The notes: generated from the sequence alone by a model not told the origin. A DNA stretch of 64,000 nt from Apostichopus japonicus (GCF_037975245.1 NC_092575.1:10198001-10262000), one strand, 5' to 3'. Shown: positions 1 through 31,700, numbered from the stretch's first letter. Translations and numbers: made by a program.

Positions 1-2109
1 TTGCAACCATATTTTTGTTTTTACCACAAAGGTTTTTCTAATAAATGTGCATGAGTAATTCATTTATAATTTCTCACTGATGTTTCATCACCTGTGATGT
101 ATGAAGTAATTTTGAATTGTTGATCAAAAGAGTACAATTTGTACACATAAATATGCTCTTTGAATGGTAGGATGAAGCATACCACCACATACAGCATTTG
201 ATAGGCCTTTATTCCATACTCCTGGATAAAAAAGCATTAGCCTAGGTCTAAAACGGGGGTCGTATTAATTAGCGTCAACAGGCCCATTTCACGACAACTC
301 AAGACTACAAGTTTAAAATACCATCAAATACAATGGTTGTAATCAGAGTGTATCTGGAAACACGCTTAAAACTAACTGACACCATCGTGCATACATATTT
401 TTCACGGGAAAAATGTTTTTCTCGTAAAAATCGTCAACTTTCTCCGTCCGTAGAATTGGACGACGTGATGCTATTGCTCTTGTGACGCTATTTTAAACTT
501 GTTTTCTTGAGTTGTCTTGGGTTGTCTTGAGTTGTCGTGAAATGGGCCTCTTGACGTCGCTAATTAGTATGACCGCTAAAACGGCCATCTGTAAACTGGC
601 CAAAACTCAAATGCATTGATAACCTCTTTGTGACCTATACTCTAGAATTGAGAATTGGGGATCTCATGAGATGCATTCAAGGTAAAAATCTTTAATACTT
701 AATAAATGAAACTTCAATAAAAAAAAAAACCATTGACCGTAATATAATCCAGTAGGTGGTAATGAATAATAGTTATGGTTGTTGTATGCGTGATATTTGA
801 TAATGCTGACCATTGTATGGGCATGTTTGAATGAAAGCGTGCATTGCTTATTTACCCAACGATTTGGTCCTGGCAAAACTTCGATGCTAGGAAATTAGTT
901 TGACAATGCGTACATTTTGCCAGTTAAGTGCGTCATAAATAACCCACTACTGTAGTATCTCTATGAATTATTAAGCCTAACGTTATCCAATTGCAGACAT
1001 CACTGTACTGTGCTTACAACCTGTTAGTGTTACATTGCAATGGTACACTACAACTAAGAAAGGCAGCCAAATGTTCTGGAAACAACTGCGAACGGAAATA
1101 AAAATGTTACTTCATGTGACATAATCAACAAAAATTGACTGATCGACCCCCTCAATCTTACCGCATAAATTTTATTTTGATACTTCACATTATTCTGTTT
1201 TTAAATTTACCGCTGGCATTTTCAGTCCGTTGTTGATCCGTACGTATGCGCAATTACTAATGCAGTGGTCATCCTATTGTTTTGCCACTACAACGCGCCT
1301 GTATTATGATATAGAGGTTACTAGCCGTCAAAAAAACTTATCCAAACTAAGTGTACGTATGTCAAAATGAAACTTCAGATCTCAATAATTTGTGTATAAA
1401 AATACAAAAATTATATTTAATATGTAGCAAGCAAAAAATAAGAGTAAGGATGAAATGCTAGAACAAGATTTCAGTACTTATTTGGATCATTGTTATACAT
1501 CAGTTCAAACTCTCGGAGTGCTTAGTAAGGCTCGGTATTAGGCCATAGGTTATGTCTTAAGTTTATCCCCGCAGTCATTTGGTGAATTCTATTATTTAAA
1601 AGTTATATTTAAAAAACATTTATAAGACTTCAAATCCATAAAAGTTATACAGTTGTAAAGTATAAATGCATAATTTTATTTTGTAAGAATTTAGATTATA
1701 AATATTCCCGGAATCATAGGGACAAATTCGGCGCCTCCATTTGATCAGTTGTCAAGCAGCAACACATGTAAACATCAACGTTTTATGAACATGGCCTAGG
1801 CAAAACTAAACCTGGCTGAATTTAGTTGACAGACGAGCGATTTGAGTAGGCCTGGACTGCCTGCCATTCCTAACCAGCAACGATCGTCCAGTTTATATCA
1901 AAGAATTAACTGAGTGGCTTTCCACACCGCTTAATAGGCCTACTTGAGTTAAGAACCTTCCCATAGCCGGGTCATAGATCCATGGTTTCATCTTTATTTC
2001 ACCAGCTTCATCACCAGGTTGATCATTAAGTTAGGATCAGCAGAGGCCTTTACCTTATTAATATTTTTATTATAGAGCCTACGCAAAAGAACTTCTGCAG
2101 TTTCAGAAG
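1..2109. other. Upstream intergenic region of MORN3
   Basis: I see no convincing coding exon here. It holds the foldback element at 264-569 and otherwise AT-rich unique-looking sequence. The MORN3 start codon lies only three bases after a pyrimidine-rich stretch ending in TTTCAG (ends 2106), which resembles a splice acceptor. A non-coding 5' exon therefore probably lies somewhere in this stretch, but I cannot place it or its promoter. Confidence 0.5.
264..569. mobile_element. Foldback MITE-like element with inverted arms
   Basis: Bases 282-305 and 524-547 are perfect 24-base inverted copies (left arm contains GCCCATTTCACGACAACTC). The similarity continues outward with small indels through the AATTAGCG word on both sides. 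The right arm also contains a short direct duplication of its inner part. The interior has no open frame. This is the structure of a non-autonomous foldback or MITE element; I could not settle its family or target-site duplication. Confidence 0.6.
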
Positions 2110-5100
2110 ATGCCACATGCCAAGACACCAAAACAGACCCAACCTCTTTGGAAGGAATGGGACTACAAAGCACAGAAAAAGGGTGTCCGCAGCACAGTCT
2201 ATTCTGTGAATGGAGATGAATATACCGGGGAATGGCTAGATAACAAAAAACATGGTGAGTTAGGCCTGTACTAAGTGATCATCCAGTCATAATGCCACAG
2301 ATGGACAAAGCATAATAAGTGTACACCAAGATGGTTAAAATACTGCAATAATTTACATCACATGATAGTAATAATTTCAGTTTTCATATTTCATACCTGC
2401 CAATTTTCAAAGTTTTACCATGAGTCTCACGGCACAGTGTCGCAGTAGAATCTCAAATCGTTCATGCAAATATCTTGATCTGGTATATGAAACAGATCGA
2501 GTTATGGATATTTTTCATATACCTATAGAAAAAGGATGTAGAACTATTTAAAAGTCATTGCAAGCTGCCAAGGAATACAATGCTTGCTATCAAAGAACTT
2601 TTAAGAATGCAAACTTGATGAGTTTTATATGACGTTAGAACGTTCCATAAAGTCACCATGATTTGGCCACCAAGCTAAAGGTTTTCTCTTGGATAAATCC
2701 ATGTTTACTCATTTGGGGAAAGAAATATACTTTAACAATTCCATACATGATCTACTCGTATCCTTCACAATTCTTCTTATGTTTAGCTAACAGTATGAAT
2801 GAGTGGCAGAACAGTATGTAACATTTGCAAAGAAATGATTTCACAGAATTTCTTTGAGGCTGTTGACAATTTAGGCCCAGGGAGGACAACATTTTAAGGT
2901 ATGCTTTGACTGTCAATACTAAAAGTGACTTTAGACTCCATGAGTGCATTGTGTAAGGTACAGTAGCTATGCTACAGATCCTTTTGTATGTGATACAAGA
3001 AAAGATTTACATATTAATCTACTTAATACAACTTGATGTTGGTGCAGTTTTTCCAGTTTTTATGAAATGCTGACAACTTTGATTTTGGTCCACAAATTAG
3101 GTAAAGGTACTCAGAAGTGGAAAAAGACAGGCACTCTTTATGATGGTGATTGGAAGGTTGGTAAGAGGAATGGTTTTGGAACTCTGAGTATCCCTCATGA
3201 AGAAGGTGGATACAAAAGAATCTATTCTGGAGGATGGAAGAATGACAAGAGACACGTAAGTTAAAGCAACGGTTTAAAATATCTGAAAGGATTTTAAAGG
3301 AGAAGTATCATGAGATATCAAGGTGCAAATTCATTTCTGGAGAAGAGGGTGGGATCTGTCTCCTTTTAGATACTGTATGCCACAGGTGTACTAATTGGTA
3401 AACTTATTAGATTTGCATTGTTTTAATTTTTTGTTTTCCTGTTCTGGGGAATGCTTTAATGGTATGCATCTTTATCATGTAGGTTTATGATAAGGTCTGG
3501 TTTGTCTCTCCTTTAACCGCAAACATGTGGCAATTTTTCTCTCTTTTTAATTTCTGGCTATAAATTTGAGAGAGAAAATCTCAGGGAAAACGGGTTTGGA
3601 GGCCACTGGGTTCTTAAATGATGGCCTCATCAGTCCAGTCGATGTTTCTTTCGTCGTTTCAAATGGCCTGTGATGTTCTTATCTTTACTTCTCACTTTAT
3701 ATATTTTACTCATCTTCAGGGTTACGGCACCAACTTTTATTCTGCCGAGGAATATTACGAAGGCGAATGGTATGCAGACAAACGTAGCGGATGGGGGCGA
3801 ATGTACTTTGCAGATGGCAGCATCTATGAGGGAGAGTGGTACAATGACGAGAGGAATGGACAAGGCATGCTTAGACTGGGTAATAATAATAATAATAATA
3901 TTCCACTTTCATATAGCGCTTTATACCACCAACAGCTCTCAAAGCACTTTACAGACATTATTTTAGCCCTGGTCAATGATAGCCTGTCGCAGAGACAATC
4001 CCTCCAGTCGACAGCAGTTATATACTGCGCCCAATGACAAGTTACCTCACAGGTACCCATTTAACCCCTGGGTGGAGAGAGGCAATTGAGATAAAGCATT
4101 TTGCCCAAGGACACAACATAGTGAACTAGGCAGGAATCGAACCAGCAATCCTTGGATCACGACGCCTTAGCCAATCGTCCACCACGCTCCGGTATGACTT
4201 TGTAGTATTGATACTGAGTATATAATAAAGTACACACAAAGTTCTGCTACTTTGTGTTCAAAATGTGTGTCAGAAGCATTTAATCATATTCTTTGTAGTA
4301 TGCATGCTGATGTATTTGAAAATTACACTTTTGGTTATAGTAAGTGTACACATAAATGAAATAGTTGTGGTAAAAAGTACACAGGTTTCTGTCCTCTTCT
4401 GAGAGTCCATATTGAGATGTCTGTCCGTACAGTTGTGGTAAATGGGTTCTTCTCTTCTTTATGGACTTGAATTTAAGTTGCAAGCTCAGCTTCCTGTTGG
4501 TCTCAGAGATTACCTCTAATGGTGCAATCTCCCCACAAAGAGTACAATGGGAGAAGCAAGAATGATTCTTGAGACTAAAGTTTGCACTTAATTACCACCT
4601 CATTAGTATAACCAGTATTAAAGTATTGCATTCGTCATTGATTTACACTGTATTAGTTTGCAGATTTCTTAGTTGGAATGTTCATTGTTTCAGTATTGCC
4701 TTCAGGTATGCTAGAAAGTGTCAAATTTGTTCAAATTTGTTTAAATTTGTTTTAACAGTATTTTATTGCCACTATTTTGCCTACAGAGAAAGTACAGGAT
4801 TTATTTAGAGTATGAAAAACTTAAGGAAAGGACATTTTGATTAGATTTAGGGATATTTAAGAAATTTACACATACATTCAAATGTTGCAAGATTCACCAA
4901 ATCTCTTGTAATTCCTTAAATGTAGAAAGTCTACTATAAATACCCTTGACAAGGTGAAGTCATACAAATAGCTAGTGTGTGTATCATTTGACCTTTACTC
5001 AGACATGGGCATATTGGAATCATAAAAACAGCATCCCTCATTATGTGATAATATTATGTGAAAGACTAGGCGATCACTTGAAATGTCTCCATAGGTCGCT

Positions 5101-6176
5101 TTCAGGGTTTTTGTCACCTTATCCAGTGTTATCATTATAAACTAGTACTAATGCAAAATATGCCTTTGTTAAAATTCATATATAATTATTGTATTGTTTT
5201 TTTCCGTTTTCAGCCACAGACAATAGATACGAGGGATCTTGGAAAGACGATCAAAAGAATGGACCTGGGAAGTTCTTTTATTTGGACAAAGGTCAGATGT
5301 ATGAAGGTGTTTGGGTGGACAATATTGCAAAGTGTGGCAATATAACAGACTTTGGCAGAGATGGTGCTCCTGAACCAACACAATACCCAATACCAGAGGT
5401 AGAAAATCAATTTTTAAAATGTCTTATTTAAATCTCTTGATGATTTTTTGTTTGTTTTTTGGTCATCCTCTTAATAAATGAGGGTTGATTATGAGTCATG
5501 AATATGGTTCAAACCTTTTAACTATTGTGCAAGTGTAGATACGGTCATCAGAGCAAATTTTACTTTAAAGGAGGAAGGTCAACCTGGACTAGTTTCAAGA
5601 TTCTCTGAACAATAAAATTTGATTGTCCAATAAGGTTAATGGATCATGAAAGATGTGAATGAATTAATTTTAACTGTGAATGATGTGGCTGTCCCTCAGA
5701 TATCAAAACTTGATCAAGGGTAGATTTTGTTTATCCAAAAGAGCTTTAGTTCATCTCTGGTGATTTAACAACCCATAATGATTATTACTTAGCTTTCCAG
5801 ACAACTACTGGCTGTAAAAGAGAAAAACGGTTTGCGTAGATCACCACGGGTTAGGAGTTTTGAGAATCATGGTATACATTCACTTAAATGTAGAATGCTG
5901 ATTGGATTATTTTTTATCGTACTTTGAATTCCATATGTAGCTTAAATGTAGTTTAAAAAAAAGCTTTGGTAGAAATTTGTGACTTGAGTTTGAAGTTTAC
6001 ACTGAACTGTGGACTGTGCTATATGACATAACCATGATAAGAATTTTTCAAAGTAAGATTAATTGACGAAATTGAGAAATTATATTTTTTTGATTTTCTT
6101 TCTGTAGATCAAACTTGCTGATTCTGAAGCAGCTTTAAGAGAAGCCGAAGAAACTTTCCTACCAGAGCAAGATTAA
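2110..6176 (+). CDS. MORN3: MORN repeat-containing protein 3, five coding exons, 237 aa
   Basis: Exons 2110-2254, 3101-3255, 3720-3879, 5214-5398 and 6108-6176 all have GT donors and AG acceptors and join without frameshift into 714 nt. The protein carries seven MORN motifs of the form YxGxWxxxKxxGxG, starting near residue 38 (YTGEWLDNKKHGKG) and continuing YDGDWKVGKRNGFG, YSGGWKNDKRHGYG, YYEGEWYADKRSGWG, YEGEWYNDERNGQG, YEGSWKDDQKNGPG and YEGVWVDNIAKCG. The C-terminal stretch around GRDGAPEPTQYPIPE is typical of vertebrate MORN3, which has about 240 aa. Vertebrate MORN3 is testis-rich and linked to sperm and cilia; MORN repeats often mediate membrane or scaffold contacts. The start is the first in-frame ATG and aligns with the known N-terminus. 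The gene converges on KDM2. An upstream non-coding exon is likely. Function here is by homology only. Confidence 0.93.
3881..4193 (-). mobile_element. tRNA-derived SINE in MORN3 intron 3
   Basis: Read on the minus strand, the element starts with a tRNA-like head near 4193. It has an A box TGGCTAAGGCG (4163-4173) and a B box GGTTCGATTCC (4133-4143) at tRNA spacing. The body contains AAAGTGCTTTGAGAGC and AAAGCGCTATATGAAA-type words common in marine-animal SINEs, and it ends in a (TTA)n tail (3881-3900). The tail directly abuts the exon 3 splice donor at 3880. I do not assign a named SINE superfamily. Confidence 0.8.
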
Positions 6177-7947
6177 AAAGACAAATTTATAGGTCATGGA
6201 AGATCAATTGAAAGTCAATGGAGGTCAATGAAATGTCTTCAGAGGTTTAACAGTTCTATAAACCTATGTGCACCGGTGAATGTGCTACTGAATAATTGGC
6301 ACTACCTAACATAACCATGACATGGTCATTGTGCATATATTCATAATGTAACAAAGAATGAAGGCCATCTTTTGAAGATTTCATATCATGAAAACATGAG
6401 AGTTAACTCTAGTGGACACTGTATTTATTGTAAAAATGTATATAAAGGTCATTCAATAGAATTGAAAGCAATGGAAAAGGCTCTTGGTTTTGTTTCTTTC
6501 TGTTTGAATTCTTCAGCATTCGATTCAACAAAACTTAATTTATACATATTTTGTGATCTTTGCCAAACAACCTCCCATATATGGAAACTACAGCATCAGA
6601 CAAACTGCAGTAATATCCAGTGTGAGCATTTCATCTGTGAATGTGTTCTTAAGACCATGTGACTACACTTTCAAAGTATGTTATGGGTAATCACATATCA
6701 GTAACATCTGCTGCCCCCTTTGGTTCATAACACAACTCTGTATAGCAAAGTGATAATATTATTTATAATAACCCAAACTGAAACAACATGTAGAACTCTA
6801 TAATTTATTAGAACCCATTCTTCTACTGCAATCAAACATTTGAACTGTAATGACAGCACTATAAAATAACAAATTTTGAAGTTCTTTCAAGCTCAATGAT
6901 AGTTTTAATAAGTAATTTCAATATTAACTGCAGGATTGAGTAGTTCAATAGTTGTTTCTTTCATACAGCTGACTCGTTGTAACTAAGACCTTTATGAGTA
7001 TATATATACATGAATCCCTTATAGGTTTATACTAAACTGCATGCGACTACATCTCTCTTGTGTACAATAAACACCATACAAATTACAAAATAAATCTACA
7101 CAAAGTTAGTGAGGTAAAAATTGAGTTTTACATCTACTAGAGAGCAATTCATGACCTTAAAATGTAATTATACAGTCAAGTTGGTATTTACAAGTGTTTA
7201 GTTTACGAAAATGTGTAGAAAGAAGGAAAGAACAATTTTGCGATTATTGTGATAAAAATTCTAAAAGTCAGTTCAACAGTTCTTTACAAAGAGGGATTTT
7301 CATTTACAATAATACTTGAACAACTGACCAGAAACTATAGATATATTTTAGTTTATTAATGTTATATTACTTCAATGTTTAGAAAGGCCAGAATAATCTT
7401 TTCTTCCAAAAAAGTCCTGACTTGACATTTTCCTTTTATACTCCATGTGTGATGTCAACATTAGACATTGTTTCTGACATATTATCAAAAAATGATCTGT
7501 TATGCTCCAGCAGCTTGCTTATCTACAGTTCATGACAAATGTGTTATAATAAGAAAATACTTGTTTCATCAGGCTTATTCCAAAATCAGTGATATTAAAA
7601 AAAAAATCAGTAAAATATCAATAATACTTTAACAATTGACCAGAAACTATAGATATATTTTAGTTTATTAATGTTTGCAACAGTATCTTCCTTCAATGTT
7701 TAGAAAGGCCAGAATAATCTTTTCTTCCAACAAGTTCTGACCTGACGTTTTCCTTTTATACTCCATGTGTGATGTCAACATTAGACATTGTTTCTGACAT
7801 ATTATCAAAAATGATCTGATATACTCCAGCAGCTTGCTTATCTACAGTTCATGACAAACTGTGTTATAATATGAAAATACTTGTTTCATCAGGCTTATTC
7901 CAAAATCAATAAAAAAGAAAAAAGGGGTAAAAAACAAAGTTGTTGCA
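6177..7947. other. Convergent 3' UTR region between MORN3 and KDM2
   Basis: The two genes end tail to tail about 1.8 kb apart. Plus-strand AATAAA hexamers at 7066-7071 and 7089-7094 could end the MORN3 transcript. Minus-strand AATAAA (TTTATT on the plus strand, near 7353 and 7664) could end KDM2. If these are used, the two mature transcripts would overlap slightly or nearly touch. No coding sequence is visible. Confidence 0.5.
7307..7911. repeat. 312-bp tandem duplication in the presumed KDM2 3' UTR
   Basis: Two copies of an about 300-base block lie head to tail with an offset of 312 bases (for example CAGAAACTATAG at 7329 and 7641). They differ by scattered substitutions and small indels. 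The block lies just downstream of the KDM2 stop and contains one potential minus-strand polyadenylation hexamer per copy, so both may be used as alternative 3' ends. Confidence 0.8.
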
Positions 7948-25826
<17,879 letters not shown>

Positions 25827-28408
25827 CTGAGAAACAAAAACAAAATCAGCAAAAAGTGTCAGTAATTGAAGAACGTCTATGCTGTCACATACCGTAAATC
25901 TAGGCTTTCGTGCAGTTCCATCCTGCTGATTCCATGTCAGTGCCCAATCAAATAATAACAAGTTACCTTTATTGAGTTATCCTTGTTGGGATCGTCCTGT
26001 TTTTATGCTATGAATGTCCACTCGATGTTCCTTGGTATTAAACTCATTGTGAGTTCATAGACCTGTGCATTTAAAGACAATTTAGTCATCCTAACTTTCC
26101 AAGTTGATGGATGGGATAAATAATGTACTTTGCACATATGTCCCTCTCTGCTGACTTTCTGTTTGAGCAGCTGCTGGCATTTCTTGTGATGAAACAAACT
26201 TTCAAACATGCTAAGCTTTTTCCATTCAGTACACAGTTATGTGGTTTAGTTAAATTGAGTATTACATTCAGCATCCAAGCAATGAACCAATTCAACTGTC
26301 AATGAAACTGGAACATGTGTACCTGTTGTGAAAAGTAAGTTATTAGGTCACACATTAAAGCTACGTGTCTGTATCAAACTCTCCAAATTGTTGCGTTTGA
26401 GGAAAGGGATATCTACTTGCACGTGGTATATATAAGTTTCATAGTTTGCACAGACGCTACTACTTACGGTTCATGTAGGTAGGTGCACAGGTATTATACT
26501 TTAGGCCTAACTTAATAAAACTAAAGCTAATAATGCAGGTAGGATCGCAACTTAGCTCTGGATTTGGAAGCTTGTGAGCAGCAAACAAACATCCTTAAAC
26601 ATTACCCTCATCACACAGAATTGTCAGTCATCTGTCTTGAATTAGTTTCCTAATGTAAGCCATGAATATCCACCATGATCACTTCGAACTGCTAGCTTAC
26701 ATCGTCCGTACACATATAAACAGAATATACTGTAGGGAAAATCCCACACATAATCTGTTACAGAGACCATAATTGTATACATAAATATTCTAGACCCGTT
26801 CAGTATTGGTAGTCTCAAAAGAATCTATACATCAAAAATACATTTCAATCAAATCGATGAAACTACAAAGACCATAAAATGTCATTGACGCAAGGAACAA
26901 AACAGTAATTTTTGGGTCAAATATCTGGTCTATAAGCAACATCCTCAGGCCTGTAGCCAGGAATTCTGAGTTGAAGCGGCACCAACAGTTTAAAGAGGGA
27001 CACACTTCTTGTGTCTTGTCAAGTGTTAATACATATGATGGTGGAACAGATCGCGGGAGCACGGGAGTAGTCTGCATGTGGGGGGGGGGGGGGCAAGGGA
27101 CTCCTCTGTGTCCCGGCCGGGCTACGGGACTGTCACATTCTACTAACCCGTAGATTACCAAGGAACATGAAACACAGTAGTTATAGAATTCCTTAGTCAT
27201 TCACTTCAAATACGCAATGCAGATGATTTAAAATAATAGGCCTTTTTTTTTCTTTTTCTCTTTTGCAGGCCAAAGTTGCAAATTTGAGTTAAAAATTAAT
27301 GTTGAATTGGAAGCCACCCGACGTGAAAGTTGCAATCCATAATCCTTGCTAGCTTCTCCCACATTCGTGGTCGTTTAAGCGCTGTAAAAATAACTAGCTG
27401 CTTATTATTACTTTTTTACTATCAAACTATTCGTCTCAAAATTCCCATTATGTACACTCAAGTTTGGCTTTTTGTTCGATATAAAGAACTATACGCATAC
27501 CTGGAAATTCCGACTTTGTTTTATCTCAAAATTGCCACTGCCTTCAATAAATGACGACTTTTTGTTTGGAAACTTTCCTCATCAGAAATTCGAATTGCTC
27601 GTCGAAACATTCGGCAAATGCTTATGGCTGTAGCTGTATTGAAGTTGCTATTTTTCATGACCAAATTTCCATATACAGACTAGAAATTTCGGCTGTTCTT
27701 CTCAATTTTGACTTTTAATTTAAAAAATGTCGACTAAGTTCCAGCTGAATGTTTCAGCCCGCCCCCCCCCCTCCTCTTTTAAAAAAGAACGGGATTTCTC
27801 CTCTCCCCCTGTTCATGCGCGCTTATGATTTGTAATGTCTCTATTGACTTTTCAACTCCCATCAAAATCCATCAAAGATTGACCAGTTTACAAGTCTTTT
27901 CTTAATTCTAGTTTTATTTAAGAATAAACATTAGCTAATCATGCACATTAGATGATGGTAAAGGAATTGACTGCCTAATTTTTTGTTACATTATTCCTTT
28001 GTTTTCACAGGACAGTGAACACAGGTTTGTGGCTTAGGGATTTTTGGAAATACTTTGTCTTCTTTGAAATAGGTATACATCACAATATTCAAATGATACG
28101 TGTGGGCTTGTAATTAGGGTTTAGCACTCCACGTCATAGTTTGCACATAATTCATAAGTTAAGCCAGATTTATCAAAACTTCAAATGTCAATCTTGGAAA
28201 CGAAAAGATCTTTTCTAAAAGAAATATCAACAGATTTGAATGAGATTTTCACACACAACAAATGTACTGAATATGGGGCAAATTGGCTTGATGTCAGTAG
28301 TACTTTAAATCTTTTTGTAATCAGGAAGTTCTAAACATTATGTGAGTGAAGAACCCAGTTGTCGGGAAAACATCACTTGCGCCCAGACAATTTTCAGAGG
28401 CGTCGATC

Positions 28409-28724
28409 ATAGGCCCGTAGCCAGAGTTCGAATTTGCATGGAGGGCCGGGAGAGGCGGTACAAATGTTGACTTATGTTCGTCTTGTGGAGGGGTCTATTG
28501 GGAGAACCCCATCCCGTATGACTCGGAAATTTTGTTTGGTAAGGGGATTAGATGTAAAATTGTGACATTTCCATCATGTTACCTTTATGTTTATTTTCTA
28601 GCGAGTTGCTAAATGTAGGCCATTTGGAAGGGTTTGATTTCTTATAGCATGGGGAAACGCCAACCACCCCCCCCCCAACACACACACACACACACACTAC
28701 CACATCCCGTGGCTACGGTCTTGA
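28409..28724. mobile_element. Possible hAT-like MITE with degenerate ends
   Basis: The left end reads ATAGGCCCGTAGCCAGAG. The right end is an imperfect inverted copy, CCCGTGGCTACGGTCT, and poly-C and (CA)n tracts lie inside. This resembles the intact hAT-like copies at 55 and 59 kb, but I found no target-site duplication. Confidence 0.35.
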
Positions 28725-30599
28725 AAGAAAAAAAACATGCATTACACGAGAGCAAACTATCAAATTAACAGTGACTCTTGGCGCAGTATATGGACATGTT
28801 TTTGTATGTGGTAAGATACTAAATGCTTCATTCTGAAACAAAAGGGAACCCATCACTCCAAGCGCTAACTTATAAGGTCAATTTTTCCATCACTATAGTA
28901 GACATACAAATTCCGAAAACTAAAGATATTTTAAACATGAAAAAAATATATGCTACAGTACTTTAGCAATGAGAAGCTGAGGCCATGCAGGACACATTTC
29001 CACTTTTCATGTTATATACAGAGAAAGCTTGCTTTACCAACTTATCAAGGTTTGATGAAATGTTACCGTAATTTACAATTATATGAAAGAAATAATTTGT
29101 TATAAACCAAGCTTTCATGAAATAAAAAACAACAACAATGAACTATAGTTAATTATAACAAAACGAAAGAAACTGCAATAATTCATGTAGAAAAGTCTTA
29201 ATTCCAGATAGGTATAGAGAGAATAGGCCTAACCTATATACTACTATGCATGTGTTAACGTGATATCGGACAACTGATGCATGTATAATATACTTCCAGC
29301 CACACGATTTTGGGAACTTAGTAGACAACTTTCATGTTCTAATGAAATTGCTGATTTACCACGCCCCCCCCCACCCCTTGCTGGGATCATAACCCATCAT
29401 TGTCTTTAAAGGTCATGCAAGTTCACCATGTTCCATAAATAAGCAATCATATGACCAGAACCACCAAACACTTGAATAAGGAAGGTGCTACATCACGTGA
29501 CACGTTCTTCAATCAGTACACATACACATCGTTGCTTTTTTTCAAGAATGAATTGATAATTTTCGGAATTATCAACAGATGTTATGCACGTTTATGCATG
29601 TTTACATAAAACACACACAATTATACAGACTGTTCAGTTTTGAACTATGGTTTCTCACTGTTCTTAACCATTACAAAGTGTATTTTTCCTCAACACCACA
29701 TATTAATTTCTCTTGCCTGACATTTACCGACACTACGTTTTTTTAACTATTCGGCTGCGACGAAACGGTGCATATTTCTTATCTTAATGTCTTATTTTTT
29801 TGGGTAGGAAGGGTGGGAAGAGGAGCCGGATATATAATTGCGTACGTGTGAAGAAAAGCAAATGCATTGCCATGTGGTCTATAATAGGCTCGATATACGG
29901 TAAGACAAGGCGTATCGTCTATAATACATGTTCAAAGAATCACGTGCAAGACTCAGTTCGGGTAACACTGATATATTATGTCCCCGCATGCTATATTATC
30001 TACGACTGGACAAGTCCTTAAAAGGGTATATGTTAATTCAAACCTGATATGTTGTTCCTAACTTTCGTTTATATGGTTGCTTGTACGTAAACATTTTTTA
30101 TAGCTAGACAATCCATTCTCCCAGGACGTGGATCATCATAGGTATAGTCTGTGACGTCATCATGACATATAATCTTTAAAAGCTATACCTTTTATAACAT
30201 TGTTGTTGATTTGTCATTGAGTATATGTGATAGAATTTAAATATTTGATTAATTAGCAATGCTCTATTAATTTATATCTGCATCACTATCCAACTTTTTT
30301 GTAAGAATAACATCTTCCTCAGTGGATTTGTACATTACAAAAGAAAAACACACTTGCTACAGCTCAGCCCTGTCATGATGAAATTACTAACTGCTTGCTT
30401 ACCAGACGCATTCATAAAATTTCACAAAATTTTACATATTTCTGTTGCCACGATGCCAAATGTTAGTAAGATATGGTTTTGGCCTACAAGGTGCAGAAAA
30501 TTGTCCATCTATTTTGTTAAACAATTAACTTCAGTCACAGGAATATCCCTTTAATTGAGTAGAAATTCAAGATAAAATATAAAGAGATCTACTTTTTAG

Positions 30600-30910
30600 G
30601 AAATCCCACCCCAAGATAACAGCATGGCATGAAAACCAAACAACTTAACTCACTCTCAACCCCAGTCCCATTACATCAAGACAGCTGTCACAGTCACCAC
30701 GATTTTACGTGAAGACTATAAGTGATGTATCACGAGACTGGAGCCATAGATACTTCTTTAACAAAATTCACCCAAGAAAGAATCTGGGCACGAAAAACCA
30801 AACGACTGATCCGCTCTCAATCCCTGTCCCTAAATTACATCGAGGACCGTGACTGTGTGATCATGGTCAGGTGTGTATCACGATTCCCCTAGAAGGGGAA
30901 CAGATATTAC
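30600..30910. repeat. Two tandem copies of a dispersed repeat
   Basis: Two blocks of about 150-200 bases share the words AAAACCAAAC, CTCTCAA, CCCAGTCCC/CCCTGTCCC, ATTACATC and a GTGA-rich stretch followed by TGTATCACGA. A related fragment lies at about 12.99-13.11 kb inside KDM2 intron 14. No coding capacity or terminal structure was seen. Confidence 0.5.
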
Positions 30911-31700
30911 ACAGGGTCTAATCCTTAGATACTAGCAAAAACTCTGAGACCGCCGCAGGCTATGAACATTTTAGTGATATTGGCTTCCTGTGCATTTTCC
31001 TCTGTGTTTTTGTATTTATTTATACAGAGTACACTGCAAAGAATACAATACTGCATTGACTGCGTATATATACATGTGACATTCCAACTACTCAAATAAA
31101 GGTCAATTTACCATGGAAGGCATAGGCCTATAATATAGGTAAACAGCTGTTAACTGAGCGCGAAGCAGATTTCGTTCCAACTGTGTGACAAAGGAACGTT
31201 GAAGGGAAGCTATTAGATTACCGCCATTCAAGTATAGTCTGGATCACAGATCGATCAATACGATTAACTAATTGTTTGGTATTATATACTTAACTTTGTT
31301 AATGGCCTGCTGTATACGATAGTCTGTAAGACTATTTTCTATGCAATAACTTTACATGTGGTACAATTACAACAACATGATGACAAATAGGCCCCCCCCC
31401 CCCCCCACTTGCCCTATTTTGCAAGTTATTTTGAACTAGTTCCTATACTAAATTTATAACGTTCAAATATCTCCAACCGAAAATGTTCTCAAAGAGAAGG
31501 GGACCCATTCCCTTAACACATGACACAGCCCGGACGACATAACATCTTAGCCCCCCCCCTTTCCTCCCCCCAAAGTTCCCACTACACGAGAGGTACGGTA
31601 GTTGCGCCAGTGTTGGCAGTTGTCCTTCCCTTGCAGGCTTTGACCACCAAACGTAGACGAACCGTATGCCTTGACAAAAACACTTTCAAGCGCCCAGATG

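Noticed and set aside
4130-4193. Stand-alone tRNA gene on the minus strand
   Set aside because: A and B boxes are present but the acceptor and anticodon stems do not fold cleanly and a SINE body and tail follow directly.
26946-27132. Possible hAT-like MITE with CAGGCCTGTAGCC and CTACGGGACTG ends
   Set aside because: The ends are only roughly inverse and the flanking 8-mers do not match, so I could not call it an element.
30640-30675. Short minus-strand ATG frame ending at a GTGAGT donor in phase 0, considered as KDM2 start
   Set aside because: It lies inside a dispersed repeat with a second diverged copy at 30.8 kb, so the ATG and donor are probably chance.
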